Positions 26,153 through 35,827 are shown, counted from the first letter of the stretch. The stretch is DNA of 64,000 nucleotides from Pseudomonadota bacterium (GCA_021805445.1 JAJZFH010000047.1:62001-126000), one strand, 5' to 3'. Notes: generated by a model not told the origin, from the letters alone. Made by a program: numbers and translations.

Positions 26153-27108
26153 CCCTGGACTACTTCGCCTTCGTCTCCCACGGGCGAAGATCGCCCCGCC
26201 CGGCGACTGTTCAACCACCCGATAAAAGCCAAAAAAGCGAGGCCGGAACCGATCAGTAAAATCCCGCCCACCTCTGACCGATGAAAAGACTCCCCCGTCA
26301 TCCAGCGCGAGGACAGGATAGCCACCACGGGCGTACCCAACACCGACAGACTGGCTTCCCAGGCAGGGACCCGGTCCAGGATATAGAGCCATAACCACCA
26401 GCACAGTGCCGTACTGGCCAGAGACATGAAGGCCAGAATGCCTCCGTAGGTCCAGGTCCAGTGCGTCGCCCGCTCCGGAATCAGAAGGGCCGCACACACC
26501 AGAGGAATGGCCCCCAACGCCATTTGCCAGGCCGTCAGATTGAGCAGGTCCACGTCATGATGCTGGCGCAACCGCTTGACCAACAGGGTTCCCACCGCCC
26601 AGCAAAAGGCCGCCAGCAGCCCCAGACATTTGCTGATCAAACTGGTATGCATTTCCCAGGGTTCGATGATGAGCAGCAACCCGCCCAGGGTCAGGAGAGC
26701 CGCAATCCATTGGGCTCCCTTGATCGGTTCGCGCAGCACCAGACCGGAGAGAAGGAGTGTCCAGACGGGCATGGTAAAGATCAATACCGCCGTTTTTCCG
26801 GGGCCCCCGGTCACCAGCGCCCAGGTTTGGAAAAGCATGAAGCCGAAAACCTGAACGAGCCCGATGAGCAGTGTTTCCCTGGGCAATTGCCAACGCCAGG
26901 GACGTCCCGTCAGGGGAAGCAGTGCGAGCAGAGCCAGCCCCCCCAAAACAGAACGTTGCGCCGCAAAATGAAGCGGTCCGGCAAAACCCAACCCTTCCTT
27001 GGCTGCCACCCAACTGTACCCCCAGGTAAGGGACAGCACCACCAGGCCCAATATCGGACCCCAACCACGAGAATGCTTCAAATATGGATCATCCCTTGGC
27101 GCGCTCAT
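26137..27108 (-). CDS. DMT superfamily (EamA) permease
   Basis: Inner-membrane transporter of the drug/metabolite superfamily. It has 323 residues and about ten transmembrane helices in two EamA repeats (first from LGLVVLSLTWGYSWVAAKEGL, second from LGLLAAFCWAVGTLLVKRL), ending in WLNSRRAGRSS. The N-terminal TWGYSWVAAKEGL box is typical of the YedA/RhtA-like group that exports amino acids or metabolites, but the substrate cannot be read from sequence. Its 5' end overlaps the DUF1641 gene by 20 bases. Confidence 0.85.
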   Translation of the reverse strand: MSAPRDDPYLKHSRGWGPILGLVVLSLTWGYSWVAAKEGLGFAGPLHFAAQRSVLGGLALLALLPLTGRPWRWQLPRETLLIGLVQVFGFMLFQTWALVTGGPGKTAVLIFTMPVWTLLLSGLVLREPIKGAQWIAALLTLGGLLLIIEPWEMHTSLISKCLGLLAAFCWAVGTLLVKRLRQHHDVDLLNLTAWQMALGAIPLVCAALLIPERATHWTWTYGGILAFMSLASTALCWWLWLYILDRVPAWEASLSVLGTPVVAILSSRWMTGESFHRSEVGGILLIGSGLAFLAFIGWLNSRRAGRSSPVGDEGEVVQGQRTG

Positions 27109-27694
27109 CCCGCATCTGCTGGCTCAAGGCCGTCAGAAATTGCAGGGCCTGTTGGGTTTCCCGTTGAGTCATGAGGTTCCACAACCCCCCCAATCCCCCC
27201 CCGGACGGAGTCTGTTTGACCGTACGGGCAGCCTCCAGACCATCGAGCAAACCGACCACCCGGTCCAGTTTATCGAGCAGCGCAGGCAGACTCTGGACGA
27301 TTCTTTCCAAAGCACCGGTGGCTTCCAGACGCTCCAGCATATGCAGCAATCGCCCGCCGCCACCCCGATGGAAACGGTCGAGCATGGACAACCCCTCTCC
27401 CACCGTTTCTGCCAGTCGCCCCACCATGTCGTCGGTCAGGGCATCCTGAAATGCCTGGTAGACTCGCGCCAATTGGGAAATCCTGTCCAGATCCCCGTTA
27501 TCGACCATGTCGGCAAGAACCGGAATGGCCCGGGTAAGACCGGAGCGCTGGACCCGATCCATCAGATCCATCCCCTCGCTGCAAAAACCCGCGAGACGAC
27601 TGACCATTTCGTCGCTCAGGGCGTCCCGAACCGCAGTCACCAGATGTTCTGCTTCTGCGGCTGAAAAATCTTCTGATTCCTTGAGTTCTGTCAT
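27089..27694 (-). CDS. DUF1641 family protein (SQR-associated)
   Basis: 201 residues, cytoplasmic and largely helical. It contains repeated amphipathic elements built on a D-x-M-x-x-R-L pattern (LSDEMVSRLAGF, LTDDMVGRLAETVGE) and a Gly-rich GGGGLGGLW-type tail, typical of DUF1641 proteins found beside sulfide:quinone oxidoreductase-like genes. Biochemical role is not established. Three ATGs occur in tandem (27700, 27697, 27694); the third has AGAGG at 7 bases and is chosen. It follows the SQR-like gene by about 16 bases and overlaps the permease gene. Confidence 0.8.
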   Translation of the reverse strand: MTELKESEDFSAAEAEHLVTAVRDALSDEMVSRLAGFCSEGMDLMDRVQRSGLTRAIPVLADMVDNGDLDRISQLARVYQAFQDALTDDMVGRLAETVGEGLSMLDRFHRGGGGRLLHMLERLEATGALERIVQSLPALLDKLDRVVGLLDGLEAARTVKQTPSGGGLGGLWNLMTQRETQQALQFLTALSQQMRDERAKG

Positions 27695-27710
27695 CATCAT
27701 GCCTCTTTGC

Positions 27711-28844
27711 TCAAAGCAAACCACGGGCAGAAACCCAGTAGAGTTTATTGTAGGCTGTCTTGAACCAGTGCACCGCCTTGGTAGGAGGCTGGGGAGAAGG
27801 AGGGGTCTGGTAGTTGAACATGGCATAGGTCGCACGATCCCTGCCCGTCTCGATGAAACAGAAGACCTTGCCATCATATTCACGTACCGGCGCCCCTATC
27901 TTGATCAGGGCAGCGATATTCTCCCCCAGGGTGTCCGCCTGAAAGTGAGCCGTGGAACCGGCCTTGCTGATGGGAATATTGGTGGTATCCCCCAGCACGA
28001 AAACATTCTCGCGGCCTTCCATGCTGAGTTTTCCCCGGTGGGTCGGGATCCAGCCATTCTTTCCCAGATCGTTCCTTTCCAGGACTTCCATTCCGCGATG
28101 AGCAGGGATGGTGATCAGCAAATCATAAGAGATCTCAGTCCCCTCCTCACTATGCACCACTTTTTTCTCGCCATCCACTTCCTTCATGTTGAAAAAGGTT
28201 TCATACGTGATGCCCCGCCGATCCATTTCCGGCGCGGCCCATTTGGCCACGTTTTCAAGACTGTGCACGCGGTTGATGGGGTAGGTGTAATGCAGTTGAA
28301 CCTTGTCGAGAAGACCGCGATCCTTGAAATAATCGTGCAGCATGAAGGTGATTTCGAGGGGAGCCATGGGGCATTTGTGGGGAAGGCCCACGGCGATCAC
28401 CACTTTTCCACCTTCAAAGGACTGCAAGCGCTTGAACATCTTGAGCGCCGAGGCTTCCGTGTAAAAGGTTTCGGCATGCTCGGCCAGACCCGGAATTTCT
28501 TCCGGATACATGCGCGAACCGGTGGCAATCACCAGAATATCGTAGGCATGGATTCGCCCACTGCGCGTTCTGACGTGTTGATCATCGAGGTGGAACTCTT
28601 CCACCGGATCCACATGAAAATGGATGCTCGATTCCAGCAAACCGGCCTGATCCCGGTACAACTCATCGGGGGTCATGCGTCCCACAGCCAGATACAATAA
28701 ACCCGGCTGATACATGTGCTTGTCCGAAGCCGACAGCATCGTGATTTGCGCCTTGCCCTCCTTCAATTCCGGAACCAGACGACGCGCCAGATTATTTGCC
28801 AGGATCGTCCCCCCCATTCCGCCACCGACAATCAAGATCTTCAT
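27711..28844 (-). CDS. SQR-like FAD-dependent pyridine nucleotide-disulfide oxidoreductase
   Basis: Membrane-peripheral flavoprotein of the sulfide:quinone oxidoreductase / flavocytochrome c sulfide dehydrogenase family. It has 377 residues. The N-terminal FAD-binding Rossmann motif is ILIVGGGMGG; the second nucleotide-type motif LVIATGSRMYPEEIPG sits near 104-119, and the FAD-contact VFVLGDTTNIPISKAG at 281-296. Two cysteines, Cys158 (PHKCPMAP) and Cys329 (VFCFIETG), match the pair that carries the polysulfide chain in SQR; the third cysteine of type I SQR (near 128) is missing. It probably oxidises sulfide or a related sulfur compound, reducing quinone. The upstream open frame overlaps tusA and was trimmed to the ATG with GGAGGATAC before it. 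Confidence 0.85.
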   Translation of the reverse strand: MKILIVGGGMGGTILANNLARRLVPELKEGKAQITMLSASDKHMYQPGLLYLAVGRMTPDELYRDQAGLLESSIHFHVDPVEEFHLDDQHVRTRSGRIHAYDILVIATGSRMYPEEIPGLAEHAETFYTEASALKMFKRLQSFEGGKVVIAVGLPHKCPMAPLEITFMLHDYFKDRGLLDKVQLHYTYPINRVHSLENVAKWAAPEMDRRGITYETFFNMKEVDGEKKVVHSEEGTEISYDLLITIPAHRGMEVLERNDLGKNGWIPTHRGKLSMEGRENVFVLGDTTNIPISKAGSTAHFQADTLGENIAALIKIGAPVREYDGKVFCFIETGRDRATYAMFNYQTPPSPQPPTKAVHWFKTAYNKLYWVSARGLL

Positions 28845-28887
28845 GTATCCTCCCGCCTTAAAGTATGTTGGAAACCGTGCGGCCCGG

Positions 28888-29118
28888 TTATTTGGTCTTG
28901 CGCACCACGATATGCCAGACACCATCATTTTCTGTCGTGGAGACATAGTCATGACCCACCCGGCGCACCCACTCGGGAATATCGTCGGCCGACCCCTTAT
29001 CCGTGGACAACACTTCCAACTCATCCCCAACCTGACTGTGCTTCAGGGCCACAATCAGTTCCATCAGCGGACCCGGACAAAAACTCCCTCTGCCATCCAC
29101 GATTTTTCTTTCCGTCAT
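28888..29118 (-). CDS. tusA: TusA-family sulfur carrier protein
   Basis: Small cytoplasmic sulfur-transfer protein (76 residues). The family motif CPGP, with its persulfide-bearing cysteine, is at residues 14-17 (GSFCPGPLMELIVAL), and the second half carries the usual GDELEVLSTDKGSADDIPEWVRRVGH wording. Located between the DsrE-like and SQR-like genes, it more likely carries sulfane sulfur in sulfur oxidation than serving tRNA thiolation, where TusA normally works with TusBCDE. The function in this locus is inferred from context. Confidence 0.9.
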   Translation of the reverse strand: MTERKIVDGRGSFCPGPLMELIVALKHSQVGDELEVLSTDKGSADDIPEWVRRVGHDYVSTTENDGVWHIVVRKTK

Positions 29119-29178
29119 AGTGCCCCCTCGAATCAGTTATTCAACTTGGTCAGATTCAGAACAGAGATGATCCCCGGA

Positions 29179-29571
29179 TCAAAAAGTCCAGACCTGTCCA
29201 TCCTGAACCTCGGTCAGCAATCTGCTCAAACCGGTGGCTTCCCCCAGATAGTCTTCCAGTTGTTCGGAACCGATGCCCAACACATCCATGGCCATGGAAC
29301 AAGGATAGAGACGGGCACCCCCCAACTCTATGGCCTGTTCGAACAACATTTTGAATTCCGGGACATTCCTGGCTTTCATCAGATCGCCCATGGGTCCTTC
29401 GTGCGGCGCCTCTGCCGTCGATCCTTTGATAAAATGGGGCAGAGCATTCATGGACAGAAAGACCCGGACTTCCTGTCCACTCACCGCCGCCACCGAGGCC
29501 AGCATGGCCGCCGCCTGCAAACGTTCCAAGGTGCCCGAGATCACCACGACACAGATTTTCTGACCGACCAT
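29179..29571 (-). CDS. DsrE/F-like sulfur-relay family protein
   Basis: 130 residues, DsrE/PrmC-like alpha/beta fold. Seen are VVVISGTLERLQAAAMLASVAA, SGQEVRVFLSMNALPHFIKG, and a conserved cysteine in ARLYPCSMAMDVLG, the probable persulfide carrier as in DsrE2-type peroxiredoxin-like proteins. AAGGAG stands 6 bases before the chosen ATG; the longer frame runs into folC. First gene of a dsrE-tusA-sqr-DUF1641 set. DsrE2 proteins with TusA are known persulfide donors in sulfur oxidisers; this assignment is by family and context. Confidence 0.85.
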   Translation of the reverse strand: MVGQKICVVVISGTLERLQAAAMLASVAAVSGQEVRVFLSMNALPHFIKGSTAEAPHEGPMGDLMKARNVPEFKMLFEQAIELGGARLYPCSMAMDVLGIGSEQLEDYLGEATGLSRLLTEVQDGQVWTF

Positions 29572-29603
29572 TTTTTTCTCCTTGATCCGCATTCTCCCAT
29601 GCC

Positions 29604-30941
29604 TCAGGGAGAGTTCTGTCTCATTTCGGGCAAGCCTCCATGCAACGCCAGGATCTTGCCCACCGTCACAAAGGACCCGCACACCACCACCCGGTCTTCC
29701 GCGACTGCCGCCGCACAAGCCGCGCCATAGGCCTGCTCGGGAGACGGATGCCATTGCACGGTCCCCCGTACCCCCCGGAGCGCCGGTTCCATCTCTTCCC
29801 GACAGGCCCCACGCTCCTCATGAAGGTCGGCCAGATACCAGTCATCCACCTGGGTATCCAGGGCCCGGACCACCCCCACCCGATCCTTGTCACGCAGCAT
29901 GCCCAGAACCAGACGCGTCCGTCCGGCGCAGGGCACCTCTCCCAGATTATGCGCCAGTTCCTGAGCCGCTTGTGGATTATGGGCCACATCCAGAATTACC
30001 TGAGGCGAAAAACGCAAGGTCTGAAAACGCCCAGACAGCACCACATCTGCGATTCCGCGTCGGCCCTGTTCCGGCGTCACCCGCACAGCCGTGCGCTGAA
30101 GCGCTGCCAGTGCCAGCGCGGCATTGCGGTACTGAAAATCTCCAGACAAGGAAGGAGCAGGCAGGTCGGACCACGTCTGGTGAGGCATGTTCAGGGTCCA
30201 AGTCCCTTGCGCCTGTCTTTCCACCGTAAAATCCCGCCCCCATAACCAAAGCGGGGTTTCCAGTTCAGCCGCGCGCGCCAACAGGCTGAGGGGTGGGTCC
30301 GGATCGGCACAGAGCGCAGGAACCCCTGCGCGAAAAATCCCTGCCTTTTCAGCGCCGATCGCTTCACGGGTGGAACCCAGCCACGTTTCATGGTCCAGGG
30401 CGATTCCAGTCAGCAGGGATACCGTCGGCTCGAACAGATTGACGGCGTCCAGACGCCCCCCCAACCCCACCTCCAGCACTGCCACGTCCACCGGGGTGCG
30501 TTGAAAAATATCCACCGCCGCCAGGGTACCGAATTCAAAAGGCGTCAGACTGATCCCCTGGCGGGCCGTCTCGATCCGGGCAAAGGCAGCACAGAGTTGG
30601 GCGTCGGAAACGGGGATCCCATCCACGACCACTCGCTCGTTGTAACGCACCAGATGAGGAGAGGTATAGGTTCCCACCCGATAGCCCGCAGCCTTCAGAG
30701 TTGCCCTCAAATAAGCGCAAGTGGACCCCTTGCCGTTGGTGCCCGCCACCATCAGAATCGGAAAGGCGGGAAAAAGACCGAGCAGGTCGCGTACCCGCCC
30801 GACCCGTTCCAAGCCCAGGTCCATGGAACGCGGGTGAATACGATCCAGGTAGGCCAGCCAGTCGGCCAGCGTCATCGGCAGGGAGTTTCCTTCCCGGCGC
30901 ATTGGCCCCCGTTGCGCAATTCCGATATCCGATGAGTCCAT
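29604..30941 (-). CDS. folC: Bifunctional folylpolyglutamate / dihydrofolate synthase
   Basis: ATP-dependent Mur-ligase-family enzyme that adds glutamate to dihydropteroate or folates. It has 445 residues. The ATP loop GTNGKGST is near residues 67-74, followed by GYRVGTYTSPHLVRYNERV, the conserved LEVGLGGRLDAVN, and the C-terminal LDVAHNPQAAQELA. AGGTGA lies just before the chosen ATG. It is not next to accD, its usual partner, but precedes the sulfur genes. Supply of polyglutamylated tetrahydrofolate fits a serine-cycle organism, though this link is only inference. Confidence 0.95.
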   Translation of the reverse strand: MDSSDIGIAQRGPMRREGNSLPMTLADWLAYLDRIHPRSMDLGLERVGRVRDLLGLFPAFPILMVAGTNGKGSTCAYLRATLKAAGYRVGTYTSPHLVRYNERVVVDGIPVSDAQLCAAFARIETARQGISLTPFEFGTLAAVDIFQRTPVDVAVLEVGLGGRLDAVNLFEPTVSLLTGIALDHETWLGSTREAIGAEKAGIFRAGVPALCADPDPPLSLLARAAELETPLWLWGRDFTVERQAQGTWTLNMPHQTWSDLPAPSLSGDFQYRNAALALAALQRTAVRVTPEQGRRGIADVVLSGRFQTLRFSPQVILDVAHNPQAAQELAHNLGEVPCAGRTRLVLGMLRDKDRVGVVRALDTQVDDWYLADLHEERGACREEMEPALRGVRGTVQWHPSPEQAYGAACAAAVAEDRVVVCGSFVTVGKILALHGGLPEMRQNSP

Positions 30942-31023
30942 CCGTCACCTGTCGCAAAACCAAAACCAGAGGGAGGAATTATCGCTTGCTTCGCCCCCCC
31001 CGGGAACCCCCTTCCCCGAAATT

Positions 31024-32307
31024 TCAACGAATGAGAAGCGCACGAAAATCATTGACATTGGTGAGGGTAGGCCCCGTGATCACCAGATCGTCCAACGCCG
31101 CAAAGAAACCATAACCATCATTGTTGGCCAGATAGTCGGCCGCCTTCAGGCCCAGACGTTCCGCGCGCGCCCAGGTATCCGGCATCACCAGGGCCCCGGC
31201 GTTATCCTCGGTTCCATCGATGCCATCCGTATCGCCTGCCAGCGCGAACACCCCTGGTTCGCCCCGCAGGGCCTGGACCAATGCCAGCAGGAACTCGACG
31301 TTTCGCCCTCCGCGCCCCTTGCCTCGTACGGTCACCGTGGTCTCCCCTCCCGACAACAGGACACAGGGACATGGGACCGGTTGTCCATGACGCCTCACCT
31401 GGTGGGCAATCCCCGCCATGACCATCGCCACTTCACGCGCCTCGCCTTCGATACTGTCGCCCAAGATCAGGGGTGTGACACCGGCCACCCGTGCGACTGC
31501 CGCAGCCGCCTCGAGGGAATGCTGGGGGGTGGCGATGAGATGGGTCAAAGTACGTGCCAAACGAACATCCCCCGGTTTGGGCGTTTCCTCCCGAGCCGCG
31601 CAGAGGTGGGCATAGGCCCGTGTCTGGTCCTGCAGTCCGTATTTTTCCACGATGGCGCGCGCCTCGGCAAAGGTGGTGGGATCCGCCACCGTGGGTCCGG
31701 AAGCAATCACGGCGGGGTCATCGCCGGGCACGTCGGAAATCAACAGGGTGACCACATTGGCGGGGTGACACGCCAGGGCCAAACGCCCGCCCTTGAGACT
31801 TGAAAGATGCTTGCGTACGCAATTCATCTCGGTAATGGTGGCGCCACTCCTGAGCAGGCTCCGGTTCATGGTCTGCTTGTCCGCCAGAGTCAACCCGGGG
31901 GCCGGTGCTGCCAACAAGGCAGAGCCTCCGCCAGAGATCAGACAAATCACCAGATCTTCCGCCGTCAGTCCCTGAACGGCTTCGAGGATCCGCCGACCTG
32001 CCCGTTCTCCAGCCTCGTCTGGCACTGGATGGGCGGCTTCGAGCACTTCGATGGAACGGGTGGGTACCTTATGACCATAACGTGTCACCACCACGCCACT
32101 CAAGGCACCCGTCCAATGCTGTTCCAGCGCTTGAGCCATGGCCCCGGCCGCTTTGCCGGCCCCCACCACCACCGTACGCCCGCGTGGAAACGCTGGCAGA
32201 AATGAGGGGAGTACCCGGTGAGGGTCCGCTGCAGCCACTGCAGAGTCGAAAAGGGAACGCAGGAACATGCGTTCATTTGCGAAAGAAGAGATGGTATTAT
32301 TTTTCAT
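31024..32307 (-). CDS. gckA: Glycerate 2-kinase (MOFRL family)
   Basis: Phosphorylates D-glycerate to 2-phosphoglycerate; in the serine cycle this follows hydroxypyruvate reductase. It has 427 residues. The N-terminal DUF4147 domain contains VVVGAGKAAGAMAQALE and LISGGGSALLAAPAPGLTLADK; the C-terminal MOFRL domain contains LLSGGETTVTVRGKGRGGRN and ALAGDTDGIDGTEDNAGA. It is divergent from the glyA operon and separated by 99 bases. The alternative name hydroxypyruvate reductase (TtuD) is sometimes given to this family, but the next-door hprA makes the kinase role the natural reading. Confidence 0.92.
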   Translation of the reverse strand: MKNNTISSFANERMFLRSLFDSAVAAADPHRVLPSFLPAFPRGRTVVVGAGKAAGAMAQALEQHWTGALSGVVVTRYGHKVPTRSIEVLEAAHPVPDEAGERAGRRILEAVQGLTAEDLVICLISGGGSALLAAPAPGLTLADKQTMNRSLLRSGATITEMNCVRKHLSSLKGGRLALACHPANVVTLLISDVPGDDPAVIASGPTVADPTTFAEARAIVEKYGLQDQTRAYAHLCAAREETPKPGDVRLARTLTHLIATPQHSLEAAAAVARVAGVTPLILGDSIEGEAREVAMVMAGIAHQVRRHGQPVPCPCVLLSGGETTVTVRGKGRGGRNVEFLLALVQALRGEPGVFALAGDTDGIDGTEDNAGALVMPDTWARAERLGLKAADYLANNDGYGFFAALDDLVITGPTLTNVNDFRALLIR

Positions 32308-32324
32308 AACAGGCGTTATAAATT

Positions 32325-32353
32325 TTCACAGAAGGGTCAAAAGTCGCTAGAAT
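32325..32353 (+). promoter_or_regulatory. sigma-70 promoter of the glyA serine-cycle operon
   Basis: TTCACA (32325-32330) and TAGAAT (32348-32353) are 17 bases apart, each one mismatch from consensus. They lie 54 bases before glyA in the 99-base divergent spacer with gckA. Confidence 0.72.
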
Positions 32354-32406
32354 AGAGGCTTGGCGCTTAAAATGATAGTCATTGTTCATCTCTTGGAGGG
32401 TTTGTC

Positions 32407-33654
32407 GTGTTTGATTCCAGAAAGTTGCTTGCCGATACGGACCCGGAATTATGGGAAGGCATCCAGAAAGAGTACCGTCGGCAGGAAGACCATATCGAAT
32501 TGATTGCATCGGAAAACTATACCAGCCCGGCAGTCCTGCAGGCGCAAGGTTCCGTTCTGACCAATAAATACGCAGAGGGCTACCCCGGCAAGCGTTACTA
32601 TGGCGGCTGCGAATTTGTCGATGTGGTCGAACAACTGGCCATCGATCGCGTGAAACAGCTCTTTGGGGCCGAATACGCCAATGTCCAGCCCCATTCCGGC
32701 TCCCAGGCCAATGCCGCCGTGTACATGGCCATGCTCCAACCGGGCGATACGATTCTCGGCATGTCCCTGGCCCATGGCGGTCACCTGACCCATGGGGCTT
32801 CCGTCAATTTCAGCGGCAAACTCTACAAGTCGGTGAGTTATGGTCTTCATCCCGATACAGAGCGGATCGACTACGATGAAGTGGAACGCCTGGCTCAGGA
32901 ACATAAACCCAAGATGATCGTGGCAGGCGCCTCGGCCTATTCCATGGTCATCGATTGGGCTCGTTTTCGTGCCATCGCCGATACCGTGGGCGCCTATCTC
33001 ATGGTCGACATGGCCCACTATGCCGGTCTCATCGCTGCGGGCGAATACCCCAGCCCCGTCGGTATTGCCCACTTCGTCACCTCCACCACCCACAAGACCT
33101 TGCGCGGCCCGCGCGGGGGAATCATCCTGTCCTCCGCCGAGTTCGAAAAACCCATCAACTCGATGATTTTCCCGGGCATTCAAGGGGGCCCCCTGATGCA
33201 TGTCATCGCAGCCAAGGCCACCGCCTTCAATGAGGCGCTCAAACCCGAATTCAAATCCTACCAAAAGCGCGTCAAAGCCAATGCACAAGCCATGGCAGAA
33301 ACCTTCATCGAACGCGGTTTGCGCATCGTTTCCGGGGGCACGGAAAGCCATCTCTTCCTGATGGACCTGCGGGCCCGTCAGATCACCGGCAAGGCCGCCG
33401 AAGCGCTGCTGGGACGGGCCAATATCACGGTCAACAAGAATGCGATCCCCAATGATCCGGAAAAACCCTTCGTCACCTCCGGAATCAGGATCGGCTCGCC
33501 GGCCCTGACCACCCGTGGTTTTGGTCACAACGAGGCACGCAAAGTGTCCCACCTGATCAGTGACCTGCTCGAGGCTCCGGAGGATGAAAGCGTACTGCAA
33601 CGTGTTCTCGCAGAAGTGGGAACACTCTGTCAGCGTCACCCCGTCTATCGCTAA
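32407..33654 (+). CDS. glyA: Serine hydroxymethyltransferase
   Basis: PLP enzyme that joins glycine and methylene-tetrahydrofolate to serine, the entry of C1 units into the serine cycle. It has 415 residues. The substrate-binding region reads [17 protein letters not shown], and the PLP lysine lies in [14 protein letters not shown] (about residue 226). The start is GTG with GGAGG about 8 bases upstream. First gene of a co-directional run glyA-sgaA-hprA-mtkA-mtkB-mcl. It could also serve housekeeping glycine synthesis; a second copy elsewhere cannot be excluded. Confidence 0.97.
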   Translation: MFDSRKLLADTDPELWEGIQKEYRRQEDHIELIASENYTSPAVLQAQGSVLTNKYAEGYPGKRYYGGCEFVDVVEQLAIDRVKQLFGAEYANVQPHSGSQANAAVYMAMLQPGDTILGMSLAHGGHLTHGASVNFSGKLYKSVSYGLHPDTERIDYDEVERLAQEHKPKMIVAGASAYSMVIDWARFRAIADTVGAYLMVDMAHYAGLIAAGEYPSPVGIAHFVTSTTHKTLRGPRGGIILSSAEFEKPINSMIFPGIQGGPLMHVIAAKATAFNEALKPEFKSYQKRVKANAQAMAETFIERGLRIVSGGTESHLFLMDLRARQITGKAAEALLGRANITVNKNAIPNDPEKPFVTSGIRIGSPALTTRGFGHNEARKVSHLISDLLEAPEDESVLQRVLAEVGTLCQRHPVYR

Positions 33655-33683
33655 CCGCTCAAGCATTCGTTTCAGGAGTCATC

Positions 33684-34880
33684 ATGGCAGGTCATAATTT
33701 TCTCTTCGTTCCGGGCCCTTCCAACGTTCCCAACCGCGTTCTGCGCGCCATGGCGGTCCCCATGGAGGATCATCGCTCGGTCAAATTTCCCGCTCTGACG
33801 CAGGAGATCCTGGCTGGCTTGAAAAGGATCTTCAAGACAGAGTCCGCCGCTCCCATCGTCTTTCCTTCCTCCGGGACGGGATGCTGGGAAGCGGCGCTGA
33901 CCAACTGTCTGAATCCCGGAGACCGGATTCTGGCTTCCCGCTTCGGACAATTCAGTCACCTCTGGTGTGACATGGGAAGACGCCTGGGCTTCGACATGAA
34001 CATCATCGAAGTGGAATGGGGCGAAGGCGCTCCGGCCGAACGCTATCGAAGTGCATTGGAGGCCGATGCGCAGCATCAGATCAAGGCGGTACTGGTCTGC
34101 CAAAACGAAACCGCCACCGGCGTAACCAGCGATGTTGCGGCAATCCGCCGGGTGCTGGACGATTTGGGTCACCCTGCCCTGCTCTTCGTGGATTCAGTCA
34201 GTGCGCTGGCCAGTATCGACTTTCGCATGGATGAATGGAAGGTCGATGTCTGCGTCGCCGGTTCCCAAAAAGGTCTGATGTTGCCGGCCGGCATGGGAAT
34301 CACCTGCGTCAGCCAGAAAGCCCTGCAAGCCGCACAAAACAGCCGTCATCCCCGTTGTTACTTCGATTATTCCGACATGGTCAGGAGCAATGGCACCGGC
34401 TACTTCCCGTATACGCCCTCCATCCCCATGCTCCACGGTCTGCGCGAAGCCCTGGTCATGCTGGAAGAAGAAGGACTCGAAAACGTCTTCGCCCGTCATC
34501 ATTATCTGGCCGAGGGGGTCCGGGCCGCCGTTACCCAGGGATGGAAATTATCCCTATGTGCCAAAGCGCCCCAGTGGTACTCGGACTCGGTTTCGGCCAT
34601 CGTGGTTCCCGCCGGGTTCAACGCTGCCGAAGTCATCGAACGAGCCTTCCGCCGTTATAATCTGGCGCTGGGCACCGGGCTTTCGAAAGTGGCTGGCAAG
34701 GTTTTCCGTATCGGACACCTGGGCGACCTCAACGAGGTGATGCTGATGGGGGCCATTGCGGGTGCCGAGATGGCCATGCTGGACTGTGGCATCCCTGTCA
34801 CCCCCGGAAGCGGTGTGGCCGCTGCCGCCCAATTCTGGTGCGCCCATGAAGCCCCGGTTGGCCTGGGAGTGAGGGTATGA
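33684..34880 (+). CDS. sgaA: Serine-glyoxylate aminotransferase
   Basis: PLP class-V aminotransferase turning serine plus glyoxylate into hydroxypyruvate plus glycine, the second step of the serine cycle. It has 398 residues. The N-terminal LFVPGPSNVPNRVLRAM is characteristic, and the PLP lysine lies in GSQKGLMLPAGMG (near residue 200), after DSVSALASIDFRMDEW. It starts 29 bases after glyA with GGAG before the ATG, and its stop overlaps hprA (ATGA). Alanine-glyoxylate and phosphoserine aminotransferases are relatives, but the neighbourhood favours SGAT. Confidence 0.95.
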   Translation: MAGHNFLFVPGPSNVPNRVLRAMAVPMEDHRSVKFPALTQEILAGLKRIFKTESAAPIVFPSSGTGCWEAALTNCLNPGDRILASRFGQFSHLWCDMGRRLGFDMNIIEVEWGEGAPAERYRSALEADAQHQIKAVLVCQNETATGVTSDVAAIRRVLDDLGHPALLFVDSVSALASIDFRMDEWKVDVCVAGSQKGLMLPAGMGITCVSQKALQAAQNSRHPRCYFDYSDMVRSNGTGYFPYTPSIPMLHGLREALVMLEEEGLENVFARHHYLAEGVRAAVTQGWKLSLCAKAPQWYSDSVSAIVVPAGFNAAEVIERAFRRYNLALGTGLSKVAGKVFRIGHLGDLNEVMLMGAIAGAEMAMLDCGIPVTPGSGVAAAAQFWCAHEAPVGLGVRV

Positions 34881-35827
34881 GCGGACGCGTGGTCTTTCTT
34901 GACCGCGCCTCTCTCAAGGCGCAGGTTCGTACCCCGGACTTTTCCGACAGTTACGTCGAGCATGAGCAGACGACCCTCGCACAGGTGGTGGAACGCTTGC
35001 GCGGCGCTCAAGTGGCCATCACCAACAAGGTGCCCTTGCGCGCCGAAACCCTGCACCAATTACCCGATCTCAAAATGATCGCCGTGGCCGCCACGGGATA
35101 CGATGTGATCGACATTCCCGCCTGCCAGGCTCGAGGCATTCGCGTGGCCAACATCCGCAATTATGCCGTCCATACGGTGCCGGAGCATGCCTTTGCCCTG
35201 ATTCTGGCTCTGCGTCGCAATCTGCTGGCCTACCGCCAGGACGTGGAGAACGGGGTCTGGCAAACTTCCTCTCAATTCTGTTTCTTTGAGCATCCCATCG
35301 GTGATCTGTTTGGAGCCACCCTGGGCATCATCGGTGAAGGGGTCCTGGGTCAGGGAACAGCGCGCATCGCGGCAGGCTTTGGCATGAAGGTCCTGTTTGC
35401 CGATCATGAGGGCCCCAAGCATGAGGGAATCCTCTATACACCCCTGGAGGAGATCCTCGAACAGGCAGATGTTCTCTCACTCCATTGTCCGCTCACGGTC
35501 AACACACGCAACCTCATCGGCGAAAAGGAACTGCGTCGCATGAAACCCACCGCGCTCCTCATCAATACCGCGCGCGGTGGTTTGGTGGATGAGGCTGCGT
35601 TGGTCCGCGCACTGGAGGAAGGGTGGATCGGAGGCGCGGGATTTGATGTCCTGACCATCGAACCGCCCACTCAGGGCCACCCACTCCTCGACGTGCGCCG
35701 TCCCAATTTCATTCTGACCCCCCACGTCGCCTGGGCATCCGATGGTGCCATGCAATTCCTGGCGGATCAACTGATCGACAACATCGAAGCCTGGCAGCGC
35801 GGTACGCCCCAAAATCTGGTGGTTTGA
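34877..35827 (+). CDS. hprA: NADH-dependent hydroxypyruvate reductase
   Basis: D-2-hydroxyacid dehydrogenase reducing hydroxypyruvate to D-glycerate. It has 316 residues. The NAD-binding Rossmann motif is seen as [20 protein letters not shown] (about 150-170). Catalytic Arg ([15 protein letters not shown]), Glu ([11 protein letters not shown]) and His (TPHVAWAS) are in the usual order. The ATGA overlap with sgaA links the two consecutive serine-cycle steps. The product glycerate is the substrate of GckA encoded divergently. Confidence 0.95.
   Translation: MSGRVVFLDRASLKAQVRTPDFSDSYVEHEQTTLAQVVERLRGAQVAITNKVPLRAETLHQLPDLKMIAVAATGYDVIDIPACQARGIRVANIRNYAVHTVPEHAFALILALRRNLLAYRQDVENGVWQTSSQFCFFEHPIGDLFGATLGIIGEGVLGQGTARIAAGFGMKVLFADHEGPKHEGILYTPLEEILEQADVLSLHCPLTVNTRNLIGEKELRRMKPTALLINTARGGLVDEAALVRALEEGWIGGAGFDVLTIEPPTQGHPLLDVRRPNFILTPHVAWASDGAMQFLADQLIDNIEAWQRGTPQNLVV

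Noticed and set aside
30942-31023. G-tract region between folC and gckA as a terminator or G-quadruplex
   Set aside because: Runs of G on the minus strand are present, but stem pairing is imperfect and no T run follows; evidence too weak.
32449-33666. 405-residue open frame antisense to glyA
   Set aside because: It lies exactly opposite glyA, with Gly/Asp/His-rich text typical of a reversed coding strand.
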